In this document: piece after piece, positions 1-10,361 of the stretch
How the letters are laid out: the number at the start of each line of letters is the position of its first letter
How positions within the stretch are numbered: the stretch's first letter is position 1
Source of the DNA: Cetobacterium somerae ATCC BAA-474
GTDB lineage: Bacteria > Fusobacteriota > Fusobacteriia > Fusobacteriales > Fusobacteriaceae
NCBI RefSeq assembly: GCF_000479045.1
Contig: NZ_KI518090.1
Location: forward strand, 25,910-89,909
DNA length: 64,000 nt
Reading direction: 5' to 3'
Program-made: the position numbers and the translations under genes
Notes under the pieces: generated by a model
The model's database searches: none
What the model saw: the letters and a program-made list of their open reading frames with translations, nothing else
What the model was told of the DNA's origin: nothing

Positions 1-2
1 CA

Positions 3-404
3 TTCTATGATTTCGAATTATATAAAGGTCCAATTCCAACAAGAGCTAAAGGAGTTTTAATCTCTTTAGAGCAAGGAACAACTGTAGCTTATGCTTTAGG
101 TGGACTACAAGATAGAGGAGTATTATTTACTGATCCAGGAGTAGCTGTTTATGAAGGAATGATCGTAGGAGAGCATAACAGAGATAACGATTTAGTTGTA
201 AACGTATGTAAGGCTAAGAAGTTAACTAACATGAGAGCATCAGGAAGTGACGATGCTATAAAGCTTGCTACACCTAGAAGATATACTTTAGAGCAAGCTC
301 TTGATTACATAGCAGATGACGAGTTAGTAGAAATCACTCCAACTAATATCAGAATAAGAAAGAAATTCTTAAAAGAGGGCGACAGAAGAAAAAACTCTAA
401 ATAA
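3..404 (+). CDS. typA: Ribosome-associated GTPase TypA/BipA, C-terminal part (5' end outside window)
   Basis: The reading frame is open from the first complete codon at base 3, so this is the last ~133 residues of a gene that starts upstream. Blocks such as GPIPTRAKGVLIS, LQDRGVLF and VYEGMIVGEHNR are typical of the C-terminal region of TypA/BipA, a translational GTPase that binds the 70S ribosome and helps 50S assembly and stress adaptation. The GTPase domain is not in the window. The ATG at 159 is internal and is not a start. The tail ends in a basic KKFLKEGDRRKNSK stretch, as usual in the family. The lipoprotein gene follows after 19 nt. Confidence 0.93.
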   Translation, partial: FYDFELYKGPIPTRAKGVLISLEQGTTVAYALGGLQDRGVLFTDPGVAVYEGMIVGEHNRDNDLVVNVCKAKKLTNMRASGSDDAIKLATPRRYTLEQALDYIADDELVEITPTNIRIRKKFLKEGDRRKNSK

Positions 405-423
405 TAATTAAAGAGGTATATCT

Positions 424-1224
424 ATGAAAAAATTATTGTTTGTAATTTTACTGTTATCAATCTTTGGAGGTTGTAGTGGTTTAAATACAAAAAAGTATAC
501 GGAAGAAGAGATTATAGCAGCAGTAGTTGTAGATAATGTGTATATTTTAAATAGAGCAATAAAGAATGGTTTTAACATAGATCAACAGTTAAAAAATGGA
601 GATACTCTTTTAAGCCTAGCTTTAAAAGAGGATTCTCTACAAGTTATAGCTAGTTTGTTATCAAATGGAGCAAATATAACTAATGATTTACCTGCAAAGA
701 AGAATATAGGAACTAATTTAATAACTTCAGCAAGACCACCAATTTTTTATGTAAATAGTATGGATGCTTTACAAATGTTTTTAAATGATAAAGCTGATGT
801 AAATGTATTCACTAGTGATGGTGAACTTCTTTTGAATTTTTATATAAAGACAAGGCCACAAAATTTAGCGATAACATTAATAGAAAATGGAGCATCACTT
901 AGAGTTCTTGATTCTAGCCAATGGTATCCAATATTCTGGGCTGTTAATATAGAAAATGAAAATATTTTAAAAGCATTACTAAAAAAAGATAATAGTCAAT
1001 ATTTATTAAAAGATAAAAAAGGGAATTATCCGATATATTATGCTAATTCAAAAGAAATTATAAAAGAGTTATTAGATGGGGAATATAATCCTAAAGAAAA
1101 AAACATATATGGGGAAAATATATTAGGAGAAGTATACCTAAAAGTTAAAAGATTAGGTTATAATGATTTGATTCCTATTTTATTAAAAAAGGGAGTAAAT
1201 CCTAATTATACCTCATATAAATAG
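424..1224 (+). CDS. Ankyrin-repeat-like lipoprotein
   Basis: 266 aa. The N-terminus is a lipoprotein signal peptide: basic MKK, a hydrophobic core, then Cys17 in SIFGGC, so the mature protein is probably lipid-anchored in the envelope. The rest resembles degenerate ankyrin repeats (LLSLALKEDSLQVIASLLSNGANI; LAITLIENGASL; DLIPILLKKGVNPN), which serve in protein-protein contacts. The ribosome binding site AGAGG lies 7-11 nt before the ATG. The gene follows typA closely and ends before a terminator-like hairpin at 1243-1274, so it is likely co-transcribed with typA. No enzymatic motif is visible and the function is unknown. The lipobox has Phe rather than Leu at -3, which is slightly atypical. 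Confidence 0.75.
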   Translation: MKKLLFVILLLSIFGGCSGLNTKKYTEEEIIAAVVVDNVYILNRAIKNGFNIDQQLKNGDTLLSLALKEDSLQVIASLLSNGANITNDLPAKKNIGTNLITSARPPIFYVNSMDALQMFLNDKADVNVFTSDGELLLNFYIKTRPQNLAITLIENGASLRVLDSSQWYPIFWAVNIENENILKALLKKDNSQYLLKDKKGNYPIYYANSKEIIKELLDGEYNPKEKNIYGENILGEVYLKVKRLGYNDLIPILLKKGVNPNYTSYK

Positions 1225-1242
1225 AAAATTATAAAAGTTAAG

Positions 1243-1280
1243 ACAAGGATAGAATTTATTAGTTCTATCCTTGTTAACTA
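1243..1280 (+). terminator. Probable intrinsic terminator after typA-lipoprotein
   Basis: Inverted repeat ACAAGGATAGAA (1243-1254) pairs with TTCTATCCTTGT (1263-1274): a perfect 12-bp stem with an 8-nt loop. The downstream tract is only moderately T-rich. It sits between the lipoprotein stop and the ktrB promoter. Confidence 0.65.
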
Positions 1281-1290
1281 TTTAGTGAAC

Positions 1291-1319
1291 TTGAAAAAAT
1301 GATAAAAATAATGTATAAT
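1291..1319 (+). promoter_or_regulatory. Sigma70-type promoter of ktrBA-mnmG run
   Basis: TTGAAA at 1291-1296 and TATAAT at 1314-1319, separated by 17 bp. It lies 31 bp before the ktrB start and just after a terminator. Confidence 0.75.
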
Positions 1320-1350
1320 TGCAAAAGCATTTTTTCATAGGAGGAAATAA

Positions 1351-2697
1351 ATGATAAGAAAACTTTTAAGCCCTATAGATAGATTATCTTTTTCGAGGAA
1401 ATTAATACTTGGATTTTTAACAGCAATAATTTTAGGGTCAATATTACTATACATGCCATTTTCTCTTCAGGATGGTCAAAGGATAAGTTTTTTAACAGCA
1501 CTTTTTACAATAACATCGGCAATATGTGTGACAGGGTTATCAGTTATTGACATAAGTAAAGTTTTATCTTTTGAAGGACAAATAATACTGCTTGTATTTA
1601 TTCAATTAGGTGGTTTAGGTGTAATGACTTTTTCATCTTTATTTTTTCTTTTAATTGGAAAAAAAATTGGATATAAAGATAGAGAGTTAATAAAAGAGGA
1701 GAGAAATGCTGAAAATAGTGGAGAAATTGTAGATTTTATAAAAAAAATAGTAATAATTGTTTTTTTAATAGAAGGAATAGGAGCATTTTTTTTAACATTG
1801 GAATTTTTAAAAATTTTTGATTTTTCAAAAGCTTTATATTATGGAATATTCCACTCTATATCAGCTTTTTGTAATGCAGGATTTGCATTATTTTCAAATA
1901 ACTTGGAAAACTATCCAGGAAGCATATTAATGAATATGACAGTAGCGTATTTAATAATATTAGGTGGAATAGGATTTTCCGTGATAAATTCAGTACTAGT
2001 AGCAGTTAGAAGGGATGTAAAAAGATTTACTTTGACATCAAAAGTAGCTATATTAGTTTCAATGTTTTTAACATTTGTTGGAATGATTTTATTCTTTTTA
2101 TTAGAATATAAAAACCCTTTAACAATTGGAAGTTTAAATTGGTTTGATAAAGTTTTGGCTTCTTTTTTCCAAAGTGTTACAACTAGAACGGCAGGGTTTA
2201 ATACCGTTCCTATGGGAGCTTTGAAACCAGCTACTATATTTATGTTTTGTATTTTAATGTTTATTGGAGCTTCTCCTGGGTCAACAGGTGGAGGAATAAA
2301 GACAACAACAATTGGAGTAATTATATTTTATGTTATTGGAGTTGTTCAAGGAAAAGAAAATATAAATGTTTTTAATCGAAGAATAAGTTGGGATATACTA
2401 AATAGAGCTTTAGCAATATTAATAATATCAATTATATATGTTTCTATAATAATAATGGCAGTTATGACAATAGAAGATATGAGTTTTGAAAAAGTAACAT
2501 TTGAAGTTATATCGGCTTTTGCCACTGTTGGATTATCGATGGGAATAACTGCAGATTTAAGTGCAATGTCAAAGATACTATTAATAATAACAATGTTTAT
2601 AGGAAGATTAGGTCCAATGACATTTGCTTTGGCTTTAGGAGAAAAGAAAGTAAAACAAAACTTAAGATACCCAAAAGAGAATATTTTAGTAGGTTAA
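1351..2697 (+). CDS. ktrB: TrkH/KtrB family potassium channel-like uptake subunit
   Basis: 448 aa integral membrane protein of the TrkH/KtrB superfamily, the ion-conducting subunit for potassium (or sodium-coupled potassium) uptake across the inner membrane. Four pore-loop glycine signatures are visible in order: CVTGLS near residue 60, CNAGFA near 175, RTAGFN near 280 and ATVGLS near 390. These match the four half-pores of one KtrB monomer. ATG at 1351 has AGGAGG 8 nt upstream. The next gene (16 nt away) is the cytoplasmic RCK gating subunit, so the pair forms a Ktr-type system. Length is close to KtrB (about 450) rather than TrkH (about 480). No c-di-AMP riboswitch was noticed in the short leader. 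Confidence 0.92.
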   Translation: MIRKLLSPIDRLSFSRKLILGFLTAIILGSILLYMPFSLQDGQRISFLTALFTITSAICVTGLSVIDISKVLSFEGQIILLVFIQLGGLGVMTFSSLFFLLIGKKIGYKDRELIKEERNAENSGEIVDFIKKIVIIVFLIEGIGAFFLTLEFLKIFDFSKALYYGIFHSISAFCNAGFALFSNNLENYPGSILMNMTVAYLIILGGIGFSVINSVLVAVRRDVKRFTLTSKVAILVSMFLTFVGMILFFLLEYKNPLTIGSLNWFDKVLASFFQSVTTRTAGFNTVPMGALKPATIFMFCILMFIGASPGSTGGGIKTTTIGVIIFYVIGVVQGKENINVFNRRISWDILNRALAILIISIIYVSIIIMAVMTIEDMSFEKVTFEVISAFATVGLSMGITADLSAMSKILLIITMFIGRLGPMTFALALGEKKVKQNLRYPKENILVG

Positions 2698-2713
2698 TTA
2701 ATGGAGGGAAATT

Positions 2714-3370
2714 ATGAAACAATATGTAGTTATAGGTATGGGAAGATTTGGGTCAAGTGTTGCAGAAACACTATACAAGGCTAATGAAGAGGTTTTAGCA
2801 ATAGATGAATCTGAAGATATAATTCAAGAAGCAGTAAATAGTGGAGTAGTTGAAAATGCAGTAGTGGCAGACGCAACAGATGATAAAGAATTAAAAAATA
2901 TAGGATTAGAAGGGTTTGATGTTGCTTTTGTATGTATTGGAGCAATAGAGCCGAGCATAATGGTAACTTTAAATTTAAAAGAGTTAGGTGTAAAAAAGAT
3001 AATTGTAAAAGCAGTATCTAGAAGACATGGAAAAGTTTTAGAAAAAATAGGTGCAAATCAAGTTGTATATCCTGAAGAGTATATGGGTAAAAGAGCTGCA
3101 ATGGCTGCAATGGATCCAAATATGATTGAACACTTTAGATTTTCAAAGGACTTTTTATTGGCAGAAATAAAATCACCAGAAATCTTTTGGAATAAAACAC
3201 TTATAGAATTAGATATAAGAAAAAGATATAATGTAAATATTGTTGGAATAAAAAAGGGGAATAGAAACTTTATTCCTAATTTATCAGCGGATACAATAAT
3301 AGAGCAAGGAGATATTCTTCTTGTAATAACAGATGCTAAAACAGCAGCAGAATTAAAGAATTTAAAGTAA
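2714..3370 (+). CDS. ktrA: Potassium uptake regulatory subunit KtrA/TrkA (RCK)
   Basis: 218 aa. Residues 1-130 form an RCK_N Rossmann domain with the dinucleotide motif YVVIGMGRFGSSVAETL at the very start. The last ~75 residues form a TrkA_C domain (FWNKTLIELDIRKRYNVNIVGIKKG). One RCK unit is the KtrA size; E. coli TrkA has two. The protein forms an octameric ring that gates KtrB in response to ATP/ADP or NAD(H), from family knowledge. SD GGAGGG precedes the ATG. It is translated from the same message as ktrB. Confidence 0.93.
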   Translation: MKQYVVIGMGRFGSSVAETLYKANEEVLAIDESEDIIQEAVNSGVVENAVVADATDDKELKNIGLEGFDVAFVCIGAIEPSIMVTLNLKELGVKKIIVKAVSRRHGKVLEKIGANQVVYPEEYMGKRAAMAAMDPNMIEHFRFSKDFLLAEIKSPEIFWNKTLIELDIRKRYNVNIVGIKKGNRNFIPNLSADTIIEQGDILLVITDAKTAAELKNLK

Positions 3371-3385
3371 TAGAGAGGAGTAAAA

Positions 3386-5275
3386 ATGCAAAATTTTGAT
3401 GTTATAGTTGTAGGTGCAGGACATGCAGGATGTGAAGCAGCATTAGCAGCAGCAAGAATGGGAGCTAAAACAGCTATCTTTACGATATTATTAGATAATA
3501 TTGGATATATGTCTTGTAATCCATCTTTAGGAGGGCCAGCTAAGTCTCATTTAGTGAAAGAAATAGACGCTTTAGGTGGAGAAATGGGAAGAAATATAGA
3601 TAAAACATTTATCCAAATTAGAGTATTAAATACAAAGAAAGGTCCAGCAGTAAGATCTTTAAGAGCACAAGCAGACAAGGTAAATTATAGTAAAGAGATG
3701 AAAAAAACTCTTGAAAATACAGAAAACTTAGATGTTATACAAGGAATGGTAACAGAGATTATCGTTGAAGATAGTAAAGTTGTTGGAGTAAAAACTAAAG
3801 AGGGTGTAGAGTACAGAGCAAAAGCTGTAGTAATAGCAACTGGAACATTCATGAGAGGTTTAATTCATATTGGAGAAAAGCAATTTCAAGGCGGAAGAAT
3901 GGGAGAGTTATCTTCAGAAGAATTACCAGTATCATTAGAAACATTGGGGTTAAAATTAGGAAGATTTAAAACAGGAACTCCACCAAGAATAGATGCTAGA
4001 ACAATAGATTATTCAAAGGTAGAGGTTCAACCAGGAGATCAAGGAGTATTAAAATTTTCAAGTAGAACAACTGCAGAAGAAGTTTTATCTAGAAAACAGA
4101 TTCCTTGTCATATGGTATTTACAAACCAAGGAGTTCATGACACAATTATTTCAAATAAAGACAGATCGCCTCTATTTAATGGAACAATTCAAGGAACAGG
4201 ACCTAGATATTGTCCATCAATAGAGGATAAAGTATTTAGATATCCGGATAAAGATAGACATCATCTTTTCTTAGAAAAAGAGGGATATGATACTAACGAG
4301 GTTTATATTAGTGGATTTTCTTCGTCATTACCAACAGATGTTCAATATAAAATGTTAAAAGGCATAGAAGGTTTAGAGAATGCAAAAATAATGAGATATG
4401 CTTACGCAATAGAGTATGACTACATAATTCCAGAAGAGATAAAATATAGTTTAGAAACTAAAAAAGTGGAAAACCTATTTTTAGCTGGACAAATAAATGG
4501 AACATCAGGTTATGAAGAAGCAGGATCTCAAGGACTTATGGCAGGGATAAATGCTACAAGAAAAGTATTTGGAAAAGAACCTATTATTTTAGATAGAGCA
4601 GATTCGTATATAGGAACATTAATTGATGATTTAGTTTCAAAAGGAACAAATGAGCCATATAGAATGTTTACCGCAAGAAGTGAGTATAGATTGGTTCTAA
4701 GAGAAGATAATGCAGATTTAAGATTATCTAAAATAGGATATGATATTGGTTTAGTTTCTGAAGAAGAATATGCAAGAGTTCAAAAGAAAGAAAAGGATGT
4801 TGCTGAAATAATAGAAAAATTAGAAAAGCAACACGTAGGAAGTAGTAACCCAAGAGTTAATGAAATTTTGATAAAAGCCAATGAACCTGAAGTAAAATCA
4901 GGAATAACTTTATTAGAGTTATTAAGAAGACCAGAAGTAACATATTCAGATATAAAATATATTTCTGAATTAATAGAAAAGTTTGATTTAGGGTCTTACG
5001 ATGAAGATACAGAGTACCAAGTTGAGGTACAAGTTAAATATTCAGGATATATTCAAAAATCTTTGAAAATGATAGAAAAGCATAAAGGATTAGAAAATAA
5101 AAAACTTCCAGAAGATATGGATTATGACTCTTTAGAAAATATGCCAAAAGAAGCAAAAGATAAATTGAAGCAAGTAAGACCATATAATATTGGACAAGCT
5201 TCAAGAATTTCAGGAGTTTCTCCAGCGGATATTCAAGTTCTATTAATGTATTTAAAGTTGAAAGGAAATAAATAG
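3386..5275 (+). CDS. mnmG: tRNA uridine-5-carboxymethylaminomethyl modification enzyme MnmG (GidA)
   Basis: 629 aa, the normal length of the long bacterial MnmG. With MnmE it installs (carboxymethyl)aminomethyl at U34 of certain tRNAs. The FAD-binding motif [19 protein letters not shown] is at residues 7-25. The family signatures [31 protein letters not shown] and [13 protein letters not shown] are present. The C-terminal ~150 residues are the helical MnmE/tRNA-binding domain, ending with [26 protein letters not shown] precedes the ATG. Its stop TAG is immediately followed by the rsmG ATG, giving tight coupling. Confidence 0.97.
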   Translation: MQNFDVIVVGAGHAGCEAALAAARMGAKTAIFTILLDNIGYMSCNPSLGGPAKSHLVKEIDALGGEMGRNIDKTFIQIRVLNTKKGPAVRSLRAQADKVNYSKEMKKTLENTENLDVIQGMVTEIIVEDSKVVGVKTKEGVEYRAKAVVIATGTFMRGLIHIGEKQFQGGRMGELSSEELPVSLETLGLKLGRFKTGTPPRIDARTIDYSKVEVQPGDQGVLKFSSRTTAEEVLSRKQIPCHMVFTNQGVHDTIISNKDRSPLFNGTIQGTGPRYCPSIEDKVFRYPDKDRHHLFLEKEGYDTNEVYISGFSSSLPTDVQYKMLKGIEGLENAKIMRYAYAIEYDYIIPEEIKYSLETKKVENLFLAGQINGTSGYEEAGSQGLMAGINATRKVFGKEPIILDRADSYIGTLIDDLVSKGTNEPYRMFTARSEYRLVLREDNADLRLSKIGYDIGLVSEEEYARVQKKEKDVAEIIEKLEKQHVGSSNPRVNEILIKANEPEVKSGITLLELLRRPEVTYSDIKYISELIEKFDLGSYDEDTEYQVEVQVKYSGYIQKSLKMIEKHKGLENKKLPEDMDYDSLENMPKEAKDKLKQVRPYNIGQASRISGVSPADIQVLLMYLKLKGNK

Positions 5276-5980
5276 ATGAGAGAGTATTTAGTTGAAGGAA
5301 TAAAAAAAATAGGATTAAAATATACAGATAAAAAAATTGATAATTTAATAAAGTATTTAGAATATTTGGTAGCTTATAATAAGCATACAAATTTAACAGC
5401 CATCAGAGATACTAAAGATGCGATAGAGAAGCATTTTTTAGATTCTCTTCTTTTACAAAATTTATTGGATGAGAAAAATGGGACGAAAGCTATAGATATA
5501 GGAACTGGAGCTGGATTTCCAGGGATGGTTTTAGCTATTTTTAATCCCAATATAGAGTTTGTATTAATGGATTCTGTAGGTAAAAAGACAACATTTTTAC
5601 AAAATGTAAAAGAGTTATTAAATTTAGAAAATGTAACTGTAGTTAATTCTAGAGCAGAAGATTATATAAATGATTCTAATAGAGAAAGTTTTGATATAGG
5701 ACTTTGTAGAGGAGTTAATAAATTAAATGTTATTTTAGAGTATATGATTCCTTTTATAAAAGTTGAAGGTCATTTTTTAGCTCAAAAAATGGCTGGTACA
5801 GAGGAAGAAGGAGAAGCAACAAATGCGCTAGAAACTTTAGGTGCAAAAATTGTTAAAATACATAGATATAAGTTACCAAATTACGGTGATGAAAGATTAG
5901 TTGTTGAAATTTTAAAAGAAAAATCAACAGATAAAAAATACCCAAGAAGAGCTGGAGTGGCTTTAAAAAAACCATTATAA
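5276..5980 (+). CDS. rsmG: 16S rRNA (guanine527-N7)-methyltransferase RsmG (GidB)
   Basis: 234 aa, typical length. SAM-binding motif I is AIDIGTGAGFPGMVLAIF, preceded by KHFLDSLLL; MDSVGKKTTFLQNV and SRAED follow. RsmG methylates G527 in the 530 loop of 16S rRNA. The ATG is directly adjacent to the mnmG stop with no gap, and the SD AAAGG lies inside the end of mnmG. The mnmG-rsmG pair is a widely conserved arrangement. The C-terminal tail KYPRRAGVALKKPL is a family hallmark. Confidence 0.96.
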   Translation: MREYLVEGIKKIGLKYTDKKIDNLIKYLEYLVAYNKHTNLTAIRDTKDAIEKHFLDSLLLQNLLDEKNGTKAIDIGTGAGFPGMVLAIFNPNIEFVLMDSVGKKTTFLQNVKELLNLENVTVVNSRAEDYINDSNRESFDIGLCRGVNKLNVILEYMIPFIKVEGHFLAQKMAGTEEEGEATNALETLGAKIVKIHRYKLPNYGDERLVVEILKEKSTDKKYPRRAGVALKKPL

Positions 5981-6006
5981 ATATACTAATTAGGGAGGGA
6001 AGAGAT

Positions 6007-9000
6007 ATGAGAATTTTTGAAAAATACAAAAAATTAATAATCATATCTCTTTCCATTTTTATTTTTTTGAGTGGAGGATTGTTAATTAAATATAATTTAC
6101 CAAAAGTTGTAGAAATTATATTGAAAATAGCAGTAGGGCCAACAATATCTTCTCAAGAAATTAAATTTCCAAAATTTGGAGAGATTGATATAACTGATGT
6201 GGTATTATCAAAGGGAGATGATGTAATAGTAAAAGCTCCCAAGGTAGTTATAACATATTCAAAAGAATCATTAAAAAACTTTAGATTGAAAGAGATTAAC
6301 GTTGAAAAACCATGGGTTCATATAGAGCGAAAGGGAGAGAGTGTAAATATTGTAGATGCTTTTTCTAGTGGAACTAAAGGGGAATCTACAGCTAAAGCAG
6401 GAACAGCAGTTCCAATAGATATAATAACAGTAAAAGATGGTGAGCTTTTATTTCGAGATACAACATATTCAAGAGAAATAAAACAAGAGTTGAATAATGT
6501 AAATGGATATGTTTCATTTAATAAAATAACAGGTATAGATTTAGAGTTTAAAGGTGAATGTCAAAAAGAAAAATATGAATATAGATTTAATAATTTAAAT
6601 GAACCTTTAGATATGAATATAGTTTTAAAAAATATTGTAGTTAAGCCAGAGCTTATTCAGTATGGTTATGATGATAAAGAAATAAGTGGAGCTACAGGAT
6701 TATTCGATATGAATTTGACTATTGCAACAAGTGGATTAACTGGAGATGCTGAACTTAAAAATGGAACAGTAACATATGATGGTCTAAGTAGTAAAGTAGA
6801 GAATGTAAATGGTAAGATTGATTTTAGAAAAGATAAAATTGATGTTAATTTTACATACTTGTTAGAAAATAATCCTGGAACTTTTGATGTTTTTTATTCA
6901 GAGAAATCAGGAGTGAAGGTTGATTTTAAATTTAAAGATTTACCTTATTCTGTTACTAAAAGTTATAAATTATTAGGAGATTTAAATTTACCTTTAGACA
7001 ATTTAAAATTTAAAAATGTTGATGTTCAATTGTCTTATGAGAAAAGTCAAGGTTTTAAAGCTGAAATTTTATATAATGGTTATCCTTTTGTCTCTTCTGG
7101 AGTAGAGATTAGTAACTTAAATGGGAAAGTCTTATTTAAAGATGGAATATTGACTTTGTCAGGAAATAGTTTGAATATATTAGCTTCAGGATTGGAATAT
7201 AAAAAAGATTTAACATATGAAGTAGCTTTAGATTTAAATGGAGAAGATTTAAAATTTGATGTTATTTCAAATTTTATTAATTTAAATGGAGAATATAAAA
7301 AGAAAGAGGAGATATTAAACTTATATCAAGATAAAAAGCTTGTAATGTCTTATAATTTAAAAACTCAAACATTAGAGTTATTAGATTTAGCAGGTAGTAA
7401 TTTACTTAATAATTATGATTTCTTTTTAAAAGCTCAAGAAAAAGATAAAGTAATTAACTTTGAAGAGATTTCAATGATTAATAAAGATGGACAGATGGTT
7501 TTACAAGTCGTTGGAGAGTTAAATAGAGAAAATTTAAAATATAAATTTAAAATGCATACAAAAAATCTTCGTGAAAAAAGTTTGTTGAGCAATCTAAATT
7601 TAGATACAAAATTAGATTTTATAGGTGAGATAGCTGGAGAGAGAGATAAATTTATTTTACGAGGAGTAGTTAATGATTTAAAAATAGAAAATAAAGATAT
7701 TCTTTTAGATGCTTATGCGAATGTTTCAGTGATTAATGATAATGGAATTCAGGCTAATATTCAAGGAGAGTTAAGAGAAGGAAAATACAAAAAAATTAAA
7801 GTGCAAGGTATAAAAATTGACTCTACATTTGATAATGGGAAATTAACAATATCTGATATAAGAAATGGATTATTTAAAGTCCGAGGAGAAGTTGATATCT
7901 TAGATAAAAAGTTGGATTTGAATTATCATATAACAGGATTAAAAAGTAGTGAATTTGAAAAAAGTAGTGTAGTTTTACTTTTAGAAAATGTATATGGAAA
8001 TATATCAGGAACTTTTGAAGAGTTTCAAGCTGATGCACAAGTAAAAGAAGCATACTTAGAAATGCCAAATAAAGCTTTGGTATCAATGAGTGGAGATATT
8101 TTATATAAAGATAACACTATATCAACAGAGAAGTTTAAATTAAATCAAAGTTTAGCTAGTGGAAAATATAATTTAAAAGAAAAAGATGGAAAGTTTATAC
8201 TTAATATATTGGAAGAAAATTTATCAAAATATTATAATTTTAAAGCACTAAAATATCGTGTATTATCTAGAGTTGAAGGACAAATATCTGATGGAGTTAT
8301 TGAAGCAAGTGCAGGAGTAAATATTGATAGAGTATATTTAAATGGCGATATATTACCAAATTTAACTTCAACTTTAAAATATTTAAAAAATGATAAGGAA
8401 AATATACTATATATAGATAATTTAGACATATTTAGCTTAGAAGGAAAAAGAGTTTTATTCTCAAAGGGTAGTGTTAATTTAATTGAGAAAACAATAGAAT
8501 ACAATATTCCAAAACAAACACTGCATCTAAGGGATTTTCAAGGTGTAATAAATGTAAAGGATATGAGTGGAAGTATAGGAATAGAAAGTGAAGTTAAAGG
8601 TTATTTAGATAATCCACAATATAATTTAAAATTATATGATGGAGAGTACGAAATTAAAGGATTTAATTTTGACGATATTTCTTTGGAGTTAGCAGGAGAT
8701 AAAGAGATTTTAAAAATTAATGAAATTTTAGCGTATTATGAAAAAAATATGATAAAAGGAAAAGGAGAGTATATAATCTCAAATCAAGAATACAACTTTA
8801 ATATTTTTTCAAAAAATATAGATTTAAGTTTTTTAAATGCAATTTTATCAAAGGATAATTTAAAAGATATTAGTGGAACAGCTAATATAGATGTACAGTT
8901 ATCAAGTGATTTAAAAGAAAATAGTGGCTATATAGATTTAATTGATTTTAATGCAACTCTACCAAAAGCTCTATTAAATTTAAATAATTTAAATATGATT

Positions 9001-10344
9001 TTAAAGATTGATAATGAAAGATTAACAGTAAATTCCTTAGAAGGAAAGTTAAATGATGGTGAAATAAAAGGAAAAGGTTATTTAAAGTTACCATCATTAG
9101 ATGAGATAAAGGCAGACGATGAGTTTTATAAAAATTTAGACTATGCATTTAATATAACTTTAAAAAATATGATTTATCAATTAAAAGATTATTTTAAAAT
9201 AGATCTTTCAACAAATTTAGTATATTCTGAAAATAAAGTATCTGGAAATGTTATTATAAATAATGGTGAAATAACGGGAATACTAAAAGAAGATAAGGGC
9301 TTGATTTTAACGATTTTAAATTTTATAATAGATAAGACTAGAGCTATAATTGGCGAGAGTAAAAGATTGGGAAAAGATTTTGAAATAAAGAGTGGATTAA
9401 ATGAAACTCCTGAGTTTAATATAGGGGTTATGATAAGAGATGGTATAAATATAAACATACCAGATATATCAACTTTTGCTCAAGATGTTCAAGGTGTTTT
9501 ATTAGGAAGATTTAATATTGTTGGAAAAAATGAAAAGATTGGTGTAGTTGGTGAATTAGAAATACAAAAAGGTAGCTTTGTTCTGGGAAGCGAAGACTTT
9601 ACTGTTACTAGAGCATTACTTTTAGCGGATAAAAAAAATGGCTTAATTTCAGATTTTAATCCGAATTTAATATTTGATGTATCTTCATTAACGGCTAATG
9701 GGAATGTAGAAATATCTTTACAAGGAGAGCTAAATAGTTTAAGATTAAATATAGTAACTAATCAAGGAAGTGAAAGCAGTAGTTTGAAAAATCTTTTCGA
9801 CGGAAGTGGAGAGGGTAATGATAAAAACGTAGTGGCATTGTTATTTAAAACTATTATAGATAGTCAAATTTCAAGTACTTTATTAAGACCAATATCAAGA
9901 ACTATCCAAAATGTTTTTCATATATCTAAATTTAGGATAGTATCAGATGTCTTTAATCAAGAGGTTTTAGCTAATTCAGATGATCCAAAAACACAAGATC
10001 CAAATGTATTTGGATTTGGTGCATATTTAGAAGCGGAGAATCCTATATATAAAGATAAATATTTTTGGATTTTAAAGCTAGGAATAATAGATGGAACGAA
10101 GTATGATATAGGTGGGTCTGATAGTGAAAGTCAAAGTAATGAGTTTTCTAACTCTGTAAATCAGTTAGATTTTAAAGTAGAGAGAAGATATAAATCAGGA
10201 TGGTCTTATGGAGTAGGAGTAGCAAAATTAAACGATGCAAATATGATTGATGAAAAGAAAAAAGGAAAATTAAATTATTATGTTGATTTTAAGTTTGAAA
10301 GAAAATATAATAGTATAAAAGATATTTTTTCTAATAAAAAATAA
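6007..10344 (+). CDS. tamB: TamB/YtfN-like AsmA-type envelope bridge protein
   Basis: 1445 aa, single N-terminal membrane segment (about residues 10-30), then a very long beta-rich repeat region characteristic of TamB/AsmA-like proteins. The C-terminus contains the TamB (DUF490) signature region, with GVLLGRFNIVGKNEKIGVVGELEIQKG and a stretch around LLFKTIIDSQISSTLLRPISR. Family members span the periplasm from the inner to the outer membrane as hydrophobic grooves, linked to phospholipid transport and outer-membrane protein assembly. It directly precedes bamA (17 nt), with no separate TamA, which suggests partnership with BamA. SD GGGAGGG lies 7 nt before the ATG. Size is typical for TamB (1250-1500). 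Confidence 0.88.
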   Translation: MRIFEKYKKLIIISLSIFIFLSGGLLIKYNLPKVVEIILKIAVGPTISSQEIKFPKFGEIDITDVVLSKGDDVIVKAPKVVITYSKESLKNFRLKEINVEKPWVHIERKGESVNIVDAFSSGTKGESTAKAGTAVPIDIITVKDGELLFRDTTYSREIKQELNNVNGYVSFNKITGIDLEFKGECQKEKYEYRFNNLNEPLDMNIVLKNIVVKPELIQYGYDDKEISGATGLFDMNLTIATSGLTGDAELKNGTVTYDGLSSKVENVNGKIDFRKDKIDVNFTYLLENNPGTFDVFYSEKSGVKVDFKFKDLPYSVTKSYKLLGDLNLPLDNLKFKNVDVQLSYEKSQGFKAEILYNGYPFVSSGVEISNLNGKVLFKDGILTLSGNSLNILASGLEYKKDLTYEVALDLNGEDLKFDVISNFINLNGEYKKKEEILNLYQDKKLVMSYNLKTQTLELLDLAGSNLLNNYDFFLKAQEKDKVINFEEISMINKDGQMVLQVVGELNRENLKYKFKMHTKNLREKSLLSNLNLDTKLDFIGEIAGERDKFILRGVVNDLKIENKDILLDAYANVSVINDNGIQANIQGELREGKYKKIKVQGIKIDSTFDNGKLTISDIRNGLFKVRGEVDILDKKLDLNYHITGLKSSEFEKSSVVLLLENVYGNISGTFEEFQADAQVKEAYLEMPNKALVSMSGDILYKDNTISTEKFKLNQSLASGKYNLKEKDGKFILNILEENLSKYYNFKALKYRVLSRVEGQISDGVIEASAGVNIDRVYLNGDILPNLTSTLKYLKNDKENILYIDNLDIFSLEGKRVLFSKGSVNLIEKTIEYNIPKQTLHLRDFQGVINVKDMSGSIGIESEVKGYLDNPQYNLKLYDGEYEIKGFNFDDISLELAGDKEILKINEILAYYEKNMIKGKGEYIISNQEYNFNIFSKNIDLSFLNAILSKDNLKDISGTANIDVQLSSDLKENSGYIDLIDFNATLPKALLNLNNLNMILKIDNERLTVNSLEGKLNDGEIKGKGYLKLPSLDEIKADDEFYKNLDYAFNITLKNMIYQLKDYFKIDLSTNLVYSENKVSGNVIINNGEITGILKEDKGLILTILNFIIDKTRAIIGESKRLGKDFEIKSGLNETPEFNIGVMIRDGININIPDISTFAQDVQGVLLGRFNIVGKNEKIGVVGELEIQKGSFVLGSEDFTVTRALLLADKKNGLISDFNPNLIFDVSSLTANGNVEISLQGELNSLRLNIVTNQGSESSSLKNLFDGSGEGNDKNVVALLFKTIIDSQISSTLLRPISRTIQNVFHISKFRIVSDVFNQEVLANSDDPKTQDPNVFGFGAYLEAENPIYKDKYFWILKLGIIDGTKYDIGGSDSESQSNEFSNSVNQLDFKVERRYKSGWSYGVGVAKLNDANMIDEKKKGKLNYYVDFKFERKYNSIKDIFSNKK

Positions 10345-10361
10345 TTGGAGGGCAATTTGGG

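Noticed and set aside
159..404. 81-aa gene starting at ATG 159
   Set aside because: The frame is open from base 3 and continues the TypA C-terminus, so the ATG is internal.
1271..1293. Possible Rex operator (TTGTTAAC near ktrB promoter)
   Set aside because: The second half does not complete the TTAACAA palindrome.
3386..5275. Origin of replication near mnmG-rsmG
   Set aside because: The pair often lies near oriC, but no DnaA-box cluster, dnaA, rnpA or parAB was seen.
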